The notes: generated by a model not told the origin, from the letters alone. Positions 1-9,537 are shown, counted from the first letter of the stretch. The stretch: DNA of 64,000 nucleotides from Albibacillus kandeliae (GCF_003116585.1 NZ_QEHM01000010.1:124001-188000), one strand, 5' to 3'. Made by a program: numbers and translations.

Positions 1-1099
1 ACGTTCCCGCATAGATGCGGGCGATCCGCGCGTCGCGGAACATGTGGCTGATCTCGTATTCGTCCATGTACCCCGCGCCGCCGTGGAACTGGAGCCCGGA
101 ATCGACCACCTCGCCCTGTAGCTCCGAGCAGAGCAGCTTGGCCGACGCCGCGTTCTCGGGCGTGAGCCGTCCCGCATTTGCGAGCATCACGCATTGATCC
201 AGGTAGGCCTGCGCCGCATCAAGACGCGTGCGCAGATCGGCCATCACGAAACGGGTGTTCTGGAACGCGCCCACGGGTCGGCCAAAGGCACGGCGTTCCT
301 TGATGTAGTCCAGCGTGATGTCAAAGGCCGCCTGCGCATGGGACAGCGACGAGATCGCGCTCATCGTGCGCTCTACGGCAAGGCACTCCGCCATGTAGGC
401 AAAGCCCATGCCCGGATCGCCGAGCAGGTTCTCCCTCGGCACCCTGATGTCATCGAACCTGATCTCGGCAGTGTCCTGTACCGGCAGGCCCAGCTTCTTG
501 AGGTGCCGCCCACGCGAAAATCCCGCCATGTCGGCGGTCACGACAAACAGCCCGATCTGCCCGCGCTTGTCGCCCGTCTTGGCCGCCACCACGAAAAGGT
601 CACCGATGAGTCCGTTGGAAATAAAGGTCTTGGCCCCGTTCAGCAGCCAGTGATCGCCCATGTCCTCGGCCCGGGTACGGATCGCCGCAAGGTCCGATCC
701 AGTATCGGGTTCGGTCATGGCAATCGCCATGATCGTCTCGCCGCTGACCGCGCCGGGCAGGAAACGCGCCTTCTGCTCTTCATTGGCGAACCGGTCCAGA
801 TAGGGCCCCACCAGCATCGAATGCGCGTTGTGGAAAAAGCCGATATCGGTCCAGCGGATTGTCTCTTCCTGCAAGACCTGATCGTATCGGATATCCCGGA
901 TGCCCGGGCCACCATACTGCTCGTCCGCCCAGAGGCACAGCCAGCCCTGCGCCCCGAAGGCGAGAAAATCCTCCCGGTCGACATGGCCCTGCGCGCGCCA
1001 TTTCGGAACCTTGTCCGACATGGTGTCCTTCAGAAAGCGGCGGACCTGGTCGCGGAACATCTCGTGCTCCGGTTCGAGGTGGGTGCGGGGAAACTGCAT
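1..1099 (-). CDS. Acyl-CoA dehydrogenase, C-terminus cut off by the window edge
   Basis: This FAD enzyme catalyses the first, alpha-beta desaturation step of acyl-CoA degradation. The reverse strand reads from an ATG at 1099 and is still open at base 1, ending inside the motif RIYAGT, so only the last few dozen residues are missing. Visible are the FAD/substrate segment AMTEPDTGSDLA, the NGAKTFISNG segment and FHGGAGYMDEYEISHMFRDAR. As in long-chain and isovaleryl dehydrogenases, the glutamate of the usual YEGT motif is alanine; the catalytic base is then probably the glutamate in LAVERTMSA. It starts 2 bases after the stop of the upstream ligase and is a paralogue of the dehydrogenase at 2646-3803. 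Substrate chain length cannot be read from the sequence. Confidence 0.93.
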   Translation of the reverse strand, partial: MQFPRTHLEPEHEMFRDQVRRFLKDTMSDKVPKWRAQGHVDREDFLAFGAQGWLCLWADEQYGGPGIRDIRYDQVLQEETIRWTDIGFFHNAHSMLVGPYLDRFANEEQKARFLPGAVSGETIMAIAMTEPDTGSDLAAIRTRAEDMGDHWLLNGAKTFISNGLIGDLFVVAAKTGDKRGQIGLFVVTADMAGFSRGRHLKKLGLPVQDTAEIRFDDIRVPRENLLGDPGMGFAYMAECLAVERTMSAISSLSHAQAAFDITLDYIKERRAFGRPVGAFQNTRFVMADLRTRLDAAQAYLDQCVMLANAGRLTPENAASAKLLCSELQGEVVDSGLQFHGGAGYMDEYEISHMFRDARIARIYAGT

Positions 1100-1101
1100 G
1101 G

Positions 1102-2646
1102 TCATTCCTTGGCAAGCTCGGCCCGCAGGACGTGCTTCAGCACCTTGCCCGCGGGTGACAACGGAAGCGCGTCGATCAGCGAGACCGAGCGGGGCGCCTT
1201 GTAACCGGCAATCAGCGACTGGCAGTGCGCCCTGACGCGCTCCAGCGAAATCTCGGCGCCCGCAGCGGCGACGATCACCGCGTGCACCCGTTCGCCCCAT
1301 TCCTCGTCGGGCGCGGCAACCACGGCCGACGCCGCGATGCCGGGCATCGTGGCAAGGGCGTTCTCGACCTCGGCGGAATAGACGTTCTCGCCCCCGGTCA
1401 CAATCATGTCCTTCACCCGGTCGACCACGTGAAGGAACCCGGCCTCGTCCATGAACCCCGCGTCTCCGGTATAAAGCCACCCCTCCGACAGGGCCTTCGC
1501 CGTCTCCTCCGGGCGGTTCCAGTAGCCCAGCATCACTTGCGGCCCCCGCACCGCGATTTCACCCACCTCGCCCACCGGCAACGGATTGCGCGCCGCATCG
1601 ACGATCCGCACCGTGGCAGTAGGAAGGGGGCGCCCGGCGGAGGTGAGGCGCTGTCCGGCTCCCTCACCCAAATGGTCCGCCGGGGCCAGGCAGGTCACGA
1701 CGGGGGAGAATTCCGTCTGGCCATAGACCTGCATGAAGCCCGCCGTCGGGATGGCCTCCATCGCGCGGGCAAGGAGCGTGGTGTCGATCGGGGCAGCGCC
1801 ATAGCGGATCGACACCAGCGAAGACAGGTCGCGCCGCGCCAGATCGGGATGATCCAGCAGCCAGCGCAGCATGGTCGGAACCACGAAGATATCACCGACC
1901 CTTTCCTCTTCGATCAGGCGCAGCGCCTCGCCAGCGTCAAAGGCGGGCATGATCACCTGCGGCGCGCGGCGATAGGCGAACTGGAAGATCACCCCGACAC
2001 CGCCGATATGGAAGAAGGGCGCCACATGGAGGCCGGGCGCATCTCCGCCATTCGGCGCCGCCGCCGTGAGCGAGAGCGAGCAGGTCGCGATCCCCGCATG
2101 CGACAGCATCACGCCCTTAGGTCGCCCGGTCGTCCCGCCGGTGTAGAGCAGCGCCGCCATGTCGTCGCCCGCGCGTCCCGCATCCGGGACCGGGTCATGT
2201 GACGCGATCAGCTGCTCCCAGTCGTCCATTCCCTCCGGCGCCGCCATATCGCCAGCATGGATGATCCGCTCCAGCCCCGGCGCGGGCGCGCGCAGCTCGG
2301 GCACCATACCGGCGAAACCGTCATCCACGATGAGTATCCGGGTCTCGCTGTCCTCCAGCGAAAAGGCCATCTCGCGGGCCGACCAGCGGGCGTTCACCGG
2401 GTTGATCACACCCCCCGCCCAGAGTGTCGCGAAGACATACTCGACATAGCGGTCCGAGTTGGCGGCCAGCATCGCGATGCGGTCACCCGGTCCGACCCCC
2501 ATCGCCCGGAACGCGGCGGCAAGGCGCGCGACCCGATCGGCAAAAACGGCGTTGCTCCGCCGCCTGCCTCCGAAGATCGTGAAGATCCCCTCGGGCCGCT
2601 CTGCCGCGGCCTTGATCACCGGTTGCGTGAGGCCGAACCCGGTCAT
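1102..2646 (-). CDS. AMP-dependent acyl-CoA synthetase (class I adenylate-forming)
   Basis: A 514-residue ligase that activates a carboxylic acid to its CoA thioester through an acyl-adenylate. It carries the P-loop-like motif YTGGTTGRPKG, a VYGQTEFSPV segment (A5-type), LYTGDAGFMDEAGF and the C-terminal catalytic lysine region LPLSPAGKVLK. A longer reading frame upstream is open, but the ATG at 2646 overlaps the stop of the preceding dehydrogenase as TGATG and gives the conserved N-terminus, so that start was chosen. It sits between two acyl-CoA dehydrogenases in one minus-strand operon, so the product probably feeds them directly. The acid could be fatty, branched or aryl-alkanoic; the sequence does not decide. 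Confidence 0.92.
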   Translation of the reverse strand: MTGFGLTQPVIKAAAERPEGIFTIFGGRRRSNAVFADRVARLAAAFRAMGVGPGDRIAMLAANSDRYVEYVFATLWAGGVINPVNARWSAREMAFSLEDSETRILIVDDGFAGMVPELRAPAPGLERIIHAGDMAAPEGMDDWEQLIASHDPVPDAGRAGDDMAALLYTGGTTGRPKGVMLSHAGIATCSLSLTAAAPNGGDAPGLHVAPFFHIGGVGVIFQFAYRRAPQVIMPAFDAGEALRLIEEERVGDIFVVPTMLRWLLDHPDLARRDLSSLVSIRYGAAPIDTTLLARAMEAIPTAGFMQVYGQTEFSPVVTCLAPADHLGEGAGQRLTSAGRPLPTATVRIVDAARNPLPVGEVGEIAVRGPQVMLGYWNRPEETAKALSEGWLYTGDAGFMDEAGFLHVVDRVKDMIVTGGENVYSAEVENALATMPGIAASAVVAAPDEEWGERVHAVIVAAAGAEISLERVRAHCQSLIAGYKAPRSVSLIDALPLSPAGKVLKHVLRAELAKE

Positions 2647-3803
2647 CAGTTGCGCTGCCGGTCGTCGAGCCCAAGACCCCGACCGATGATCTCGCGCATG
2701 ATCTCTGAGGTCCCGGCGTAGATACGGCTGATCCGGGCATCGCGGTACAGCCGCGAGATCTCGTATTCGTCCATGTAGCCCGCGCCACCATGCAGCTGCA
2801 GGCATTCATCGACGACACGCCCTTCGACCTCGGAAGTGTAGAGCTTGACCTCTGCCGCCATCTCGGCGCTGAGCGTTCCGGTCAGGTGCTCGCGCGCGCA
2901 ATGGTCGGTCAGGGCCCATGCCGCGTCCAGCTCGGTTCTCAGCGAAGCCATCTTGAAACGCGAGTTCTGGAAGGTGCCGATGGCACGGCCAAAGGCCCGG
3001 CGCTCCATGATGTAGTCCATCGTGACGTTAAAGGCGTGTTCCGCCCGTGCGACGAAACCCACCGCACCGATCAGTCGCTCCTCGGCCAGGTTCATCATCA
3101 TCGTCTTGAACCCGCCGCGCGGGTCGCCCAGCACGTTGGCCTTCGGCACCTTGACGTTGTCGAAGAACAGCTCGGCTGTGTCCTGGCTCTCCAGCCCGAC
3201 TTTCTTGAGATTGCGTCCGCGTTCGAACCCCGGCGTGCCGTCCTCGACCCAGAACAGCCCGATCTCGTGGCTGGCCTCCGGGTTCGTCTTGGCCGCGACA
3301 AGGACCAGCCCGGTCAGGAATCCGTTGGAGATATAGGTCTTGGACCCGTTCAGCACCCAGTGGTCCTCGTGCTCCACCGCGCGCGTCCGGACCCCGGCGA
3401 GGTCCGACCCGGTCCCCGGCTCGGTCATCGCGATGGCAAGGATTGTGTCACCCGAGACCGCGCCCGGCATAAAGCGGTCGCGCTGCTCTTCGGGCGCGAA
3501 ACGGTGCAGGTAGGGGCCGACGATCCGGTTCTGGAGCCCGATGAAGAACCCGGGCTCGCGCGGCCCCAGTTCCTCGCAGATGATCATGTCATAGCGGAAA
3601 TCCTGCAGCCCCAGCCCGCCGTATTTCTCGTCCGCATACATGCAGAGAAAGCCCTGCGCCCCGGCACTCTTCCAGACCTCGCGGCTGACGCATCCGGCCT
3701 CGCGCCATTCCTCGGCATGGGGAAAGAGTTCCTTCTCGGCCCAGGCGCGAACCGTTTTCCGGAAAATCTCGTGCTCTTCTTCGTATATCGTTCGTCTCAG
3801 CAT
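2646..3803 (-). CDS. Acyl-CoA dehydrogenase, long-chain/isovaleryl type
   Basis: A full-length 385-residue FAD-dependent acyl-CoA dehydrogenase. FAD/substrate motifs are AMTEPGTGSDLAG (about residues 125-137) and NGSKTYISNG (about 152-161); the C-terminal QLHGGAGYMDEYEISRLYRDARI is typical. The YEGT glutamate is replaced (IYAGTSE), while EERL at 241-244 matches the place where LCAD and IVD carry the catalytic glutamate. GGAGG lies about 6 bases before the ATG. Its stop overlaps the ligase start (TGATG), so the two are translationally coupled. It is about 85 bp downstream of the binding-protein gene and probably shares its transcript. The substrate is unknown. Confidence 0.94.
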   Translation of the reverse strand: MLRRTIYEEEHEIFRKTVRAWAEKELFPHAEEWREAGCVSREVWKSAGAQGFLCMYADEKYGGLGLQDFRYDMIICEELGPREPGFFIGLQNRIVGPYLHRFAPEEQRDRFMPGAVSGDTILAIAMTEPGTGSDLAGVRTRAVEHEDHWVLNGSKTYISNGFLTGLVLVAAKTNPEASHEIGLFWVEDGTPGFERGRNLKKVGLESQDTAELFFDNVKVPKANVLGDPRGGFKTMMMNLAEERLIGAVGFVARAEHAFNVTMDYIMERRAFGRAIGTFQNSRFKMASLRTELDAAWALTDHCAREHLTGTLSAEMAAEVKLYTSEVEGRVVDECLQLHGGAGYMDEYEISRLYRDARISRIYAGTSEIMREIIGRGLGLDDRQRN

Positions 3804-3854
3804 GCAGGCCTCCGGGCCGTCGGAGCCCGGCCCCGCGGCATCTGTTCAGGTTTG

Positions 3855-3876
3855 CAGGGCGGCCTGCGCCGCCCTG
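3855..3876 (-). promoter_or_regulatory. Intercistronic hairpin between binding-protein and dehydrogenase genes
   Basis: A perfect 9-bp GC-rich inverted repeat (CAGGGCGGC and GCCGCCCTG, 4-base loop) lies just after the stop of the periplasmic binding protein gene. No T-run follows on the minus strand, so it is more likely a partial terminator or an mRNA-stabilising hairpin that allows the binding protein to be made in excess over the enzymes downstream. Confidence 0.45.
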
Positions 3877-3886
3877 TCTTCAGGAA

Positions 3887-5050
3887 TTAGTCGAGGGTCT
3901 GGACCAGCACCCAGGACCCGTTCTCGATCCGGTTGACGAAGATCTCGTCCGCGGCCACGTGGTCCTCGGCACTGAAATCGACGTGGTTGCCCGAGATCGG
4001 ATCGTCGTAATCGAGGCTCTCCATCGCCGCGATAAAGCTCTCGCGTGTCAGGTCAGGTCCCGCCGCTTCCAGCGCGGCCACCATGATCCCGGCGCCCGAT
4101 CGGCCCAGCAGCGCCCCGGTCCCCGGGTAGGCTTCACCAGTCGCCGCGGTGTACTTCTTGACCCATTCGGCGACGTCCGGGTCGCTCATCCGGGCCTCGA
4201 GGTCCTGCCAGCCGGCAGCCGAATAGACTCCGTCCATCACCCCCTGCTGGGCCAGACCCTTGGCAACGACGGTGTGGAAGCCAGCGCTAGACAGCAGGAA
4301 CTTCAGGTCATCCATGCCCAGCTTGCGCGCGGTGGTGATGGCGTTGATCATCTGGCTGATGCCGAGGGCAACGCCGACGGTATCGCAGCCCGAGTCCTTG
4401 ATCCGCCCGAGCGCACCGGTGAAGTCGCTCTCGTCCGGCTTGTGGCCGATCTCGGCGCCCAGCTCGATCTCGCCCGCTTCCGCCGCTTCGTGGACCGCGG
4501 CCTCGATCTCCTTGCCAAAGTCGGTCGGCAGAATCATCAGGCAGACCTTCTTGGTGCCTTCCGTCTCTTTCATGTAAGCCAGCGCCGCCTTGATCGCGTC
4601 GTAGTAGGAAGCCGTCCCGGCGAACTTCCAGGGCTCCGGCGGCTCGACCATCTGGCGCGCGGCGGTGATCGGAGACACGTTCGGCACACCCTGCGGTCCC
4701 ATCAGCTGGAACATGGCAAGGTTATGCGGCGTCCCAAGGTTCAGCAGCATGGCAAAGACCTGATCGCGGTTGATCAGCTTGTTCGCCGCCTGCGCCGCCT
4801 TGGGCACCTGGTAGCCGTGATCCTCGACGATGTAGGTGATCTTGCGACCATGCACCCCGCCATTGGCGTTGACCTCTTCGAAATAGGCCTGCGCCGCAGA
4901 AACGGCGGGCACCGAGAAGGGTGCGAAGATTCCGGACAGGTCATGCGCGCCACCGATCTTGATCTCGGTATCGGTCACGCCCGGTGTCTGTGCCAGAACC
5001 GGCGACGCCGCGAGTGCGGCAAGTGTGGCCAGTGCTTTCAGTTGTTTCAT
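3887..5050 (-). CDS. livK: Branched-chain amino-acid-type ABC transporter substrate-binding protein
   Basis: A 387-residue periplasmic binding protein of the LivJ/LivK (Peripla_BP_6) family. The N-terminus MKQLKALATLAALAASPVLA is a clear Sec signal peptide with an Ala-x-Ala cut site before QTPGVTDTEIKIGG, the usual first strand of this family. The start has a strong AGGGAGG ribosome site. It is the last transporter gene of the livHMGF set and is separated from livF by an acyl-CoA ligase. With ligases and dehydrogenases on both sides, the ligand is more likely a carboxylic acid (fatty, aromatic or dicarboxylic) than an amino acid; that is inference from context. Confidence 0.92.
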   Translation of the reverse strand: MKQLKALATLAALAASPVLAQTPGVTDTEIKIGGAHDLSGIFAPFSVPAVSAAQAYFEEVNANGGVHGRKITYIVEDHGYQVPKAAQAANKLINRDQVFAMLLNLGTPHNLAMFQLMGPQGVPNVSPITAARQMVEPPEPWKFAGTASYYDAIKAALAYMKETEGTKKVCLMILPTDFGKEIEAAVHEAAEAGEIELGAEIGHKPDESDFTGALGRIKDSGCDTVGVALGISQMINAITTARKLGMDDLKFLLSSAGFHTVVAKGLAQQGVMDGVYSAAGWQDLEARMSDPDVAEWVKKYTAATGEAYPGTGALLGRSGAGIMVAALEAAGPDLTRESFIAAMESLDYDDPISGNHVDFSAEDHVAADEIFVNRIENGSWVLVQTLD

Positions 5051-5079
5051 TCCATCCTCCCTGTTCGACCCTCTCGGGG

Positions 5080-6921
5080 TCAGTACATCTCGTCGATCAG
5101 CGCGGCGTGGCGCTGGTTCACGAAATTCCGTTTCAGCTTCATGGTCGGCGTCAGTTCCTCGTCCTCAGCTGTCAGCAGGATATCGATCAGCCGGAAATCC
5201 TTGATCTGCTCCACCTGCGCGAAATCCTTGTTGGTATCGCGAACCACCTGGCCGATCAGGTCGCGCACCTCGCCTGCCCGCGTCAGCGAGGCGAAATCCG
5301 AGAAGGGGATCTGCCGGTCCTGCGCGAATTTCTCGACGTTCTCCTGATCGATCATGATCAGGCAGGTCAGGTACTTGCGGCGGTCCCCGATCACCACGGC
5401 GTCCGAAACATAGGGCGAGAACTTGATCCGGCTCTCGATCTCGGCAGGGGTAATGTTCTTGCCCCCGGCGGTGATGATGATGTCCTTGATCCGGCCCGTG
5501 ATGGTCAGGCAGCCGTGGTTGTCGATGCGCCCGACATCGCCAGTCCGCAGCCAGCCGTCCTCGGTCATGGTCTCGGCGGTCTTCTCCGGTTTGTTCCAGT
5601 AGCCGCTGAACACCGTAGGTCCCGCGATCTGAATCTCGCCCTCGGGCGACAGTCTCAGCGACACCCCGGGCAGCGCCGCGCCGACCGTTCCGATCCGGCT
5701 GTTGTGCACCGTGTTGGTCGTACCCACCCCGGCCGTCTCGGTCATGCCCCACCCTTCGACCAGCGGCACACCAATCGCATTGAACCACCGGATCAGCTCG
5801 GGCGAGATAGGTGCGGCGCCGGTCGTGCACTGTCGCGCCTGCGACAGGCCCAGCATCCGCCTGAGATTGCCAAGAACCAGCAGGTTCGCCAGCGTGTACT
5901 GCAGCTTCAGCCCGGCGGACGGCGACTGGCCGTCTTCCCTCGCGGCGGCGTTGGCCGCCCCGGTGCGGATCGCCCAGTCGAACACCCACCCGGCCAGCGC
6001 CCCGGCGTCCGAGCGCATGATCGTGACCTTCGAGTAAATCTTCTCCCAGATGCGCGGCACCCCGGTAAAGGAATGCGGGCTGACCTCGCGCAGGTTGTCA
6101 AAGACCGTTTCCGGGCTCTCGGCAAAGTTCACCGTGCTGCCATTGGCAATCGGGTTCTCGACCGAGACGAGCCGTTCGAGAACGTGGCACAGCGGGAGAA
6201 AGCAGAGCAGCTCGTCACCCTCGCCGAACTCGTAGGCGTCGCGCCAGGCCCCAATCTGGAAGATCACGTTGCGGTGCGAGATGATCGCGCCCTTCGACGG
6301 TCCGGTGGTGCCCGAAGTATAGATCAGCATGCGCGGATCCTCCGGGCGGACCCGCTTGATCGCCGCCTCGAAGCGCCCCGGCTCGCGGCGCTCCTCCGCG
6401 TCGCCCAGATCGTAGAGCTCGTCGAGGAACATCACGTTGGGGTCCGAGAAGTCCGCCAGCCCGTCACGGTCCAGCACGACAACCCGGGCGATACCCGCCA
6501 TGTCGTCGCGCGCCTCGAGATACTTGTCGAGCTGTTCGTCGTTCTCGACGAAGAGGATCGAGGCACCGCTGTCGTTGGCAAGGTAGGCAAGCTGGCTGGC
6601 GCTGTCGGTCGTGTAAACGCCCGACGGGATCGCCCCGACCGAGGCCGCTGCGAGGTCGATATAGAGCCATTCGCGCCGATCCTCCGACAGGATCAGCACC
6701 GGTTCGCCATGCTCGACCCCCAGCGCCAGCAGGGCCAGCCCGATCCGCCTCGCGTTTTCGTAGTAGTCGCGCCAGGTGTAGGACTGCCAGATTCCCAGTT
6801 CCTTCTCCCGGTGGCAGACCCGGTCCCCGTGCTGCGCGCATCGCTCCGCCCAGAGCGACACCACGGTGTCATGGCCGTCGTATGTCAGATGATCGGAAGC
6901 GGTCACGCGGCTCATCTCCAT
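5080..6921 (-). CDS. Long-chain acyl-CoA synthetase (FAA1/FadD15 type)
   Basis: A 613-residue adenylate-forming ligase of the long FAA1-like group. Motifs are YTSGTTGPSKGA (ATP-binding), LPLCHVLER, EGWGMTETAG and LRTGDVGRIDNHGCLTITGRIKDIIITAGGKNITP, the last highly typical of FAA1 proteins. Start choice: the ATG at 6921 has a GAGG site 8 bases upstream; an ATG two codons later (6915) would form ATGA with the livF stop. Sitting inside a liv-type transporter operon, between livF and livK, it could activate the imported acid as it enters, trapping it as the CoA ester. That coupling is inferred from gene order. Confidence 0.92.
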   Translation of the reverse strand: MEMSRVTASDHLTYDGHDTVVSLWAERCAQHGDRVCHREKELGIWQSYTWRDYYENARRIGLALLALGVEHGEPVLILSEDRREWLYIDLAAASVGAIPSGVYTTDSASQLAYLANDSGASILFVENDEQLDKYLEARDDMAGIARVVVLDRDGLADFSDPNVMFLDELYDLGDAEERREPGRFEAAIKRVRPEDPRMLIYTSGTTGPSKGAIISHRNVIFQIGAWRDAYEFGEGDELLCFLPLCHVLERLVSVENPIANGSTVNFAESPETVFDNLREVSPHSFTGVPRIWEKIYSKVTIMRSDAGALAGWVFDWAIRTGAANAAAREDGQSPSAGLKLQYTLANLLVLGNLRRMLGLSQARQCTTGAAPISPELIRWFNAIGVPLVEGWGMTETAGVGTTNTVHNSRIGTVGAALPGVSLRLSPEGEIQIAGPTVFSGYWNKPEKTAETMTEDGWLRTGDVGRIDNHGCLTITGRIKDIIITAGGKNITPAEIESRIKFSPYVSDAVVIGDRRKYLTCLIMIDQENVEKFAQDRQIPFSDFASLTRAGEVRDLIGQVVRDTNKDFAQVEQIKDFRLIDILLTAEDEELTPTMKLKRNFVNQRHAALIDEMY

Positions 6922-7673
6922 GTCTTGCGCCTCTTCCAGCGCTTCTGATCGCGCTGCTGGTCACCCGAGCGACCGAGGTAGAATTCCTGGATATCGTCAG
7001 AGGCGCGCAACCGCTCGGTCGTGCCCGACATCACGATCCGACCGGTTTCCAGAACGTAGCCCTTGTGCGCGGTGGCGAGCGCAATGTGGGCGTTCTGCTC
7101 GACCAGCAGCATGGTCACGCCCTGTTCGGCATTCAGCCGCGCGATGATCGCAAAGATCTCCTGCGTTAGCAGCGGCGACAGGCCAAGCGAGGGTTCATCG
7201 AGCATCATCAGCCGGGGTCGAGCCATCAGGCCGCGCCCGATCGCCAGCATCTGCTGCTGACCGCCCGACAGGAAGCCCGCCGCCTGCCGATAGCGCTCCT
7301 TCAGGATCGGGAAGTAGGAATAGACCAGCTCAAGGTCATCGGCGGTGTTGTCGCGCCGGGTAAAGGCGCCGAGCCTGAGATTCTCCTCGATGGTCAGGTA
7401 GGGAAACACTTCCCGCCCCTCGGGCACCAGCGCCATGCCCTTCGACACAACGCGGTCCGGGTCCAGCCCGGCAATCGGCTCGCCAAGAAAGGTGATGGTC
7501 CCCTTCTCCGGATCCATCAGTCCGGCGATGGTCTTCATCAGCGTCGTCTTGCCCGCGCCGTTGGCGCCGAGGATGGTGACGATCTCCCCTTCCTCCACGT
7601 CGATCGAGACACCGCGCAACGCCATGATCGCGCCGTAGTAGGTTTCGAGGTTGCGAACTGAAAGCACCGCCAT
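6912..7673 (-). CDS. livF: ABC transporter ATP-binding protein LivF
   Basis: The second ATPase of a HAAT-family (branched-chain amino-acid type) importer, 253 residues. Walker A is GANGAGKTT, the signature SGGQQQMLAIGR and Walker B LMMLDEPSLGLSP, followed by the LivF-typical LLVEQNA. The ATG at 7673 overlaps the livG stop as TGATG; a GTG one codon earlier is possible. The last 20 residues are rich in Arg and Lys and overlap the start of the downstream ligase, so the C-terminus may be a little longer than in other LivF proteins. It partners LivG at the LivH/LivM pore. Confidence 0.94.
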   Translation of the reverse strand: MAVLSVRNLETYYGAIMALRGVSIDVEEGEIVTILGANGAGKTTLMKTIAGLMDPEKGTITFLGEPIAGLDPDRVVSKGMALVPEGREVFPYLTIEENLRLGAFTRRDNTADDLELVYSYFPILKERYRQAAGFLSGGQQQMLAIGRGLMARPRLMMLDEPSLGLSPLLTQEIFAIIARLNAEQGVTMLLVEQNAHIALATAHKGYVLETGRIVMSGTTERLRASDDIQEFYLGRSGDQQRDQKRWKRRKTWR

Positions 7674-8440
7674 CACGCCGCCTCCGTTCCAAGGTAGGCC
7701 GCCTTGACGTCCGGGTGCGCCTGCACGTCCGCCGGTGAGCCAAGCGCCAATGGCCGCCCGTTCGCAACCGCCAGCACCCGGTCCGACACCTGGTTCACGA
7801 GGCTCATGTCGTGTTCGACCATCAGCACGGTCAGTCCCATGTCGCGGCGCATGTCCTCGATCCAGAAGGCGACCTCGCGGGTTTCCTCCACCGAGAGCCC
7901 CGACGCCGGCTCGTCGAGCAGGATCAGCTTGGGCCCGATGGAAAGCGCGCGGCCGATCTCGACCACCTTGCGCACGCCGTAGGGCAGGCCCGCGATCATC
8001 TTGTTGCGATAGGCCTCGAGTTCGAGAAACTCGATCACCTCCTCGACATGGCGGCGATGGTCCCTCTCTTCGCGCCGGACTTTCGGCAGGAACAGGATAT
8101 CCTCGACGAAACTGGTCGAACGATGCGTGTGGCGCCCCATCAGCAGGTTGTCGAGCACCGTCGAGTGATCGAAGAGCTCGATGTTCTGGAACGTCCGCGC
8201 GATCCCCAGCTTGGCGATGTCATGCGCCTTCAGGCCGGTGATGTCCCTGCCGTCGAACCTGATACTGCCCCGGGTCGGTTCGTAGATCCGCGAGATCAGG
8301 TTGAAGATCGTCGATTTCCCGGCCCCGTTCGGGCCGATGATCGCAAAGACCTCCCCGCTTTCAACCGAGAACGACACCCCGTCGACCGCCTTCACCCCGC
8401 CGAAATGAACGGCCAGGTCGTTGACCTCCAGCAGGCTCAT
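7673..8440 (-). CDS. livG: ABC transporter ATP-binding protein LivG
   Basis: A 255-residue ATPase of the liv-type importer. Walker A GPNGAGKST, the LivG-type segment GIARTFQNIELFDHSTVLDN, Walker B LILLDEPASGLS and the switch histidine in LMVEHDMSLV are all present. The frame is open further upstream, but that stretch lies inside livM; the ATG at 8440 overlaps the livM stop as ATGA and gives the conserved N-terminus LLEVNDLAVHFGGVKAV. The genes livH, livM, livG and livF are packed with 0-4 bp gaps or overlaps, indicating one transcript with coupled translation. Confidence 0.94.
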   Translation of the reverse strand: MSLLEVNDLAVHFGGVKAVDGVSFSVESGEVFAIIGPNGAGKSTIFNLISRIYEPTRGSIRFDGRDITGLKAHDIAKLGIARTFQNIELFDHSTVLDNLLMGRHTHRSTSFVEDILFLPKVRREERDHRRHVEEVIEFLELEAYRNKMIAGLPYGVRKVVEIGRALSIGPKLILLDEPASGLSVEETREVAFWIEDMRRDMGLTVLMVEHDMSLVNQVSDRVLAVANGRPLALGSPADVQAHPDVKAAYLGTEAA

Positions 8441-9534
8441 TTCATCCGCTCCGTCTTGAGATAGGTCTTGTGCCTGCGGAACATGTCGCGCCGCGCCAGC
8501 GGAAAGGTTTCCAGCCAGACCCGGATCTTGCGCCAGCGACCGTAGAGTCCTGCCGGTTCGAAGATGATGAAACCGATGAGGATCATCGAGAACACCATGG
8601 TGTCGAGCCCCGGGATCCCGCCAAGGTCGATGCCGAAGTTGGCGTTCACGCCGTCCCGCAGGATCGCGATGAGCTGGGGCATGCCGGTGATCAGGATCGC
8701 GCCCAGGAACGCACCCTGGATCGAGCCCAGCCCGCCGATGGTGACGACCAGCAGCAGGTTGATCGAGATGATCACCGAGAAGAGCTCGTAGTTGAAGAAC
8801 CCGATGAAGTGCCCCATCAGCGCCCCGGCCAGTCCGGTCACGCCCGAGGACAGCCCGAAGGCAAGGGCACGCGTGCGGGTAACGTTGATCCCGAGCGCGC
8901 GGGCGCTCACCTCGCTGTCGCGCACCGCGAGAAACGACCGGCCCGTCGGACTGCGCATCAGGTTGGCATACCCCCACGTGACGAGCGCGACGATCCCCAG
9001 GACCAGCCAGTAGAAGTTCGTCAGCGCGGCGTAGCGGTCGAAACTCACACCGAAAAGGGTGATCGACGGGGCCATGATCCCCCCCACCCCGCCGGTGATC
9101 GGCTCCAGCATGATCACCAGTTCCTCGACGATCACGAAAACCGCAAGCGTGGCGATGGCAAGGTAGATGCCCGACATGCGCACTGCGGGAATCGCGATCA
9201 GCGCGCCGAACAGTCCCGCGGCCAGACCTGCCGCCGGAAGGGCGAGGTAGAATGGCAGCCCTGCATTCATCAGCGCCGCATCGGTATAGGCCCCGATGGC
9301 CAGAAAGGCCGCATGGCCAAGGCTCACCTGCCCGGTGTGACCTACGGCAATCATCAGCCCCATGCCCGCCAGAGCCCAGATCAGCGTGTTCGTCGCCTCG
9401 GCGAGGTAGTAGTCGCCCACGAGGAACGGAAGGATGGCCATCAGCCCCAGCAACAGCGCGGTGCGCAGCCGATCCGCCCCATGCTCGTGCAGGTCGATGT
9501 CGCTGTCATAACTCGTCTTGAATACGACCCGCAT
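8437..9534 (-). CDS. livM: Branched-chain amino-acid-type ABC permease LivM
   Basis: A 365-residue inner-membrane permease with about 9-10 hydrophobic segments. The family hallmarks are GHTGQVSLGHAAFLAIGAY near residue 65 and the cytoplasmic coupling stretch GRSFLAVRDSEVSARALGINVTRTRALAF, followed by GLGSIQGAFLGA. It starts 3 bases after the livH stop. The C-terminal tail after the last helix (about 30 residues, basic) overlaps the livG start by 4 bases. It forms the heterodimeric pore with LivH. Confidence 0.94.
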   Translation of the reverse strand: MRVVFKTSYDSDIDLHEHGADRLRTALLLGLMAILPFLVGDYYLAEATNTLIWALAGMGLMIAVGHTGQVSLGHAAFLAIGAYTDAALMNAGLPFYLALPAAGLAAGLFGALIAIPAVRMSGIYLAIATLAVFVIVEELVIMLEPITGGVGGIMAPSITLFGVSFDRYAALTNFYWLVLGIVALVTWGYANLMRSPTGRSFLAVRDSEVSARALGINVTRTRALAFGLSSGVTGLAGALMGHFIGFFNYELFSVIISINLLLVVTIGGLGSIQGAFLGAILITGMPQLIAILRDGVNANFGIDLGGIPGLDTMVFSMILIGFIIFEPAGLYGRWRKIRVWLETFPLARRDMFRRHKTYLKTERMK

Positions 9535-9537
9535 GGC

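Noticed and set aside
4984-6948. 654-codon open frame on the plus strand
   Set aside because: It is antisense to the FAA1-type ligase and part of the binding protein gene; its composition (Arg, Pro, His-rich, no domain) is that of a GC-rich shadow frame.
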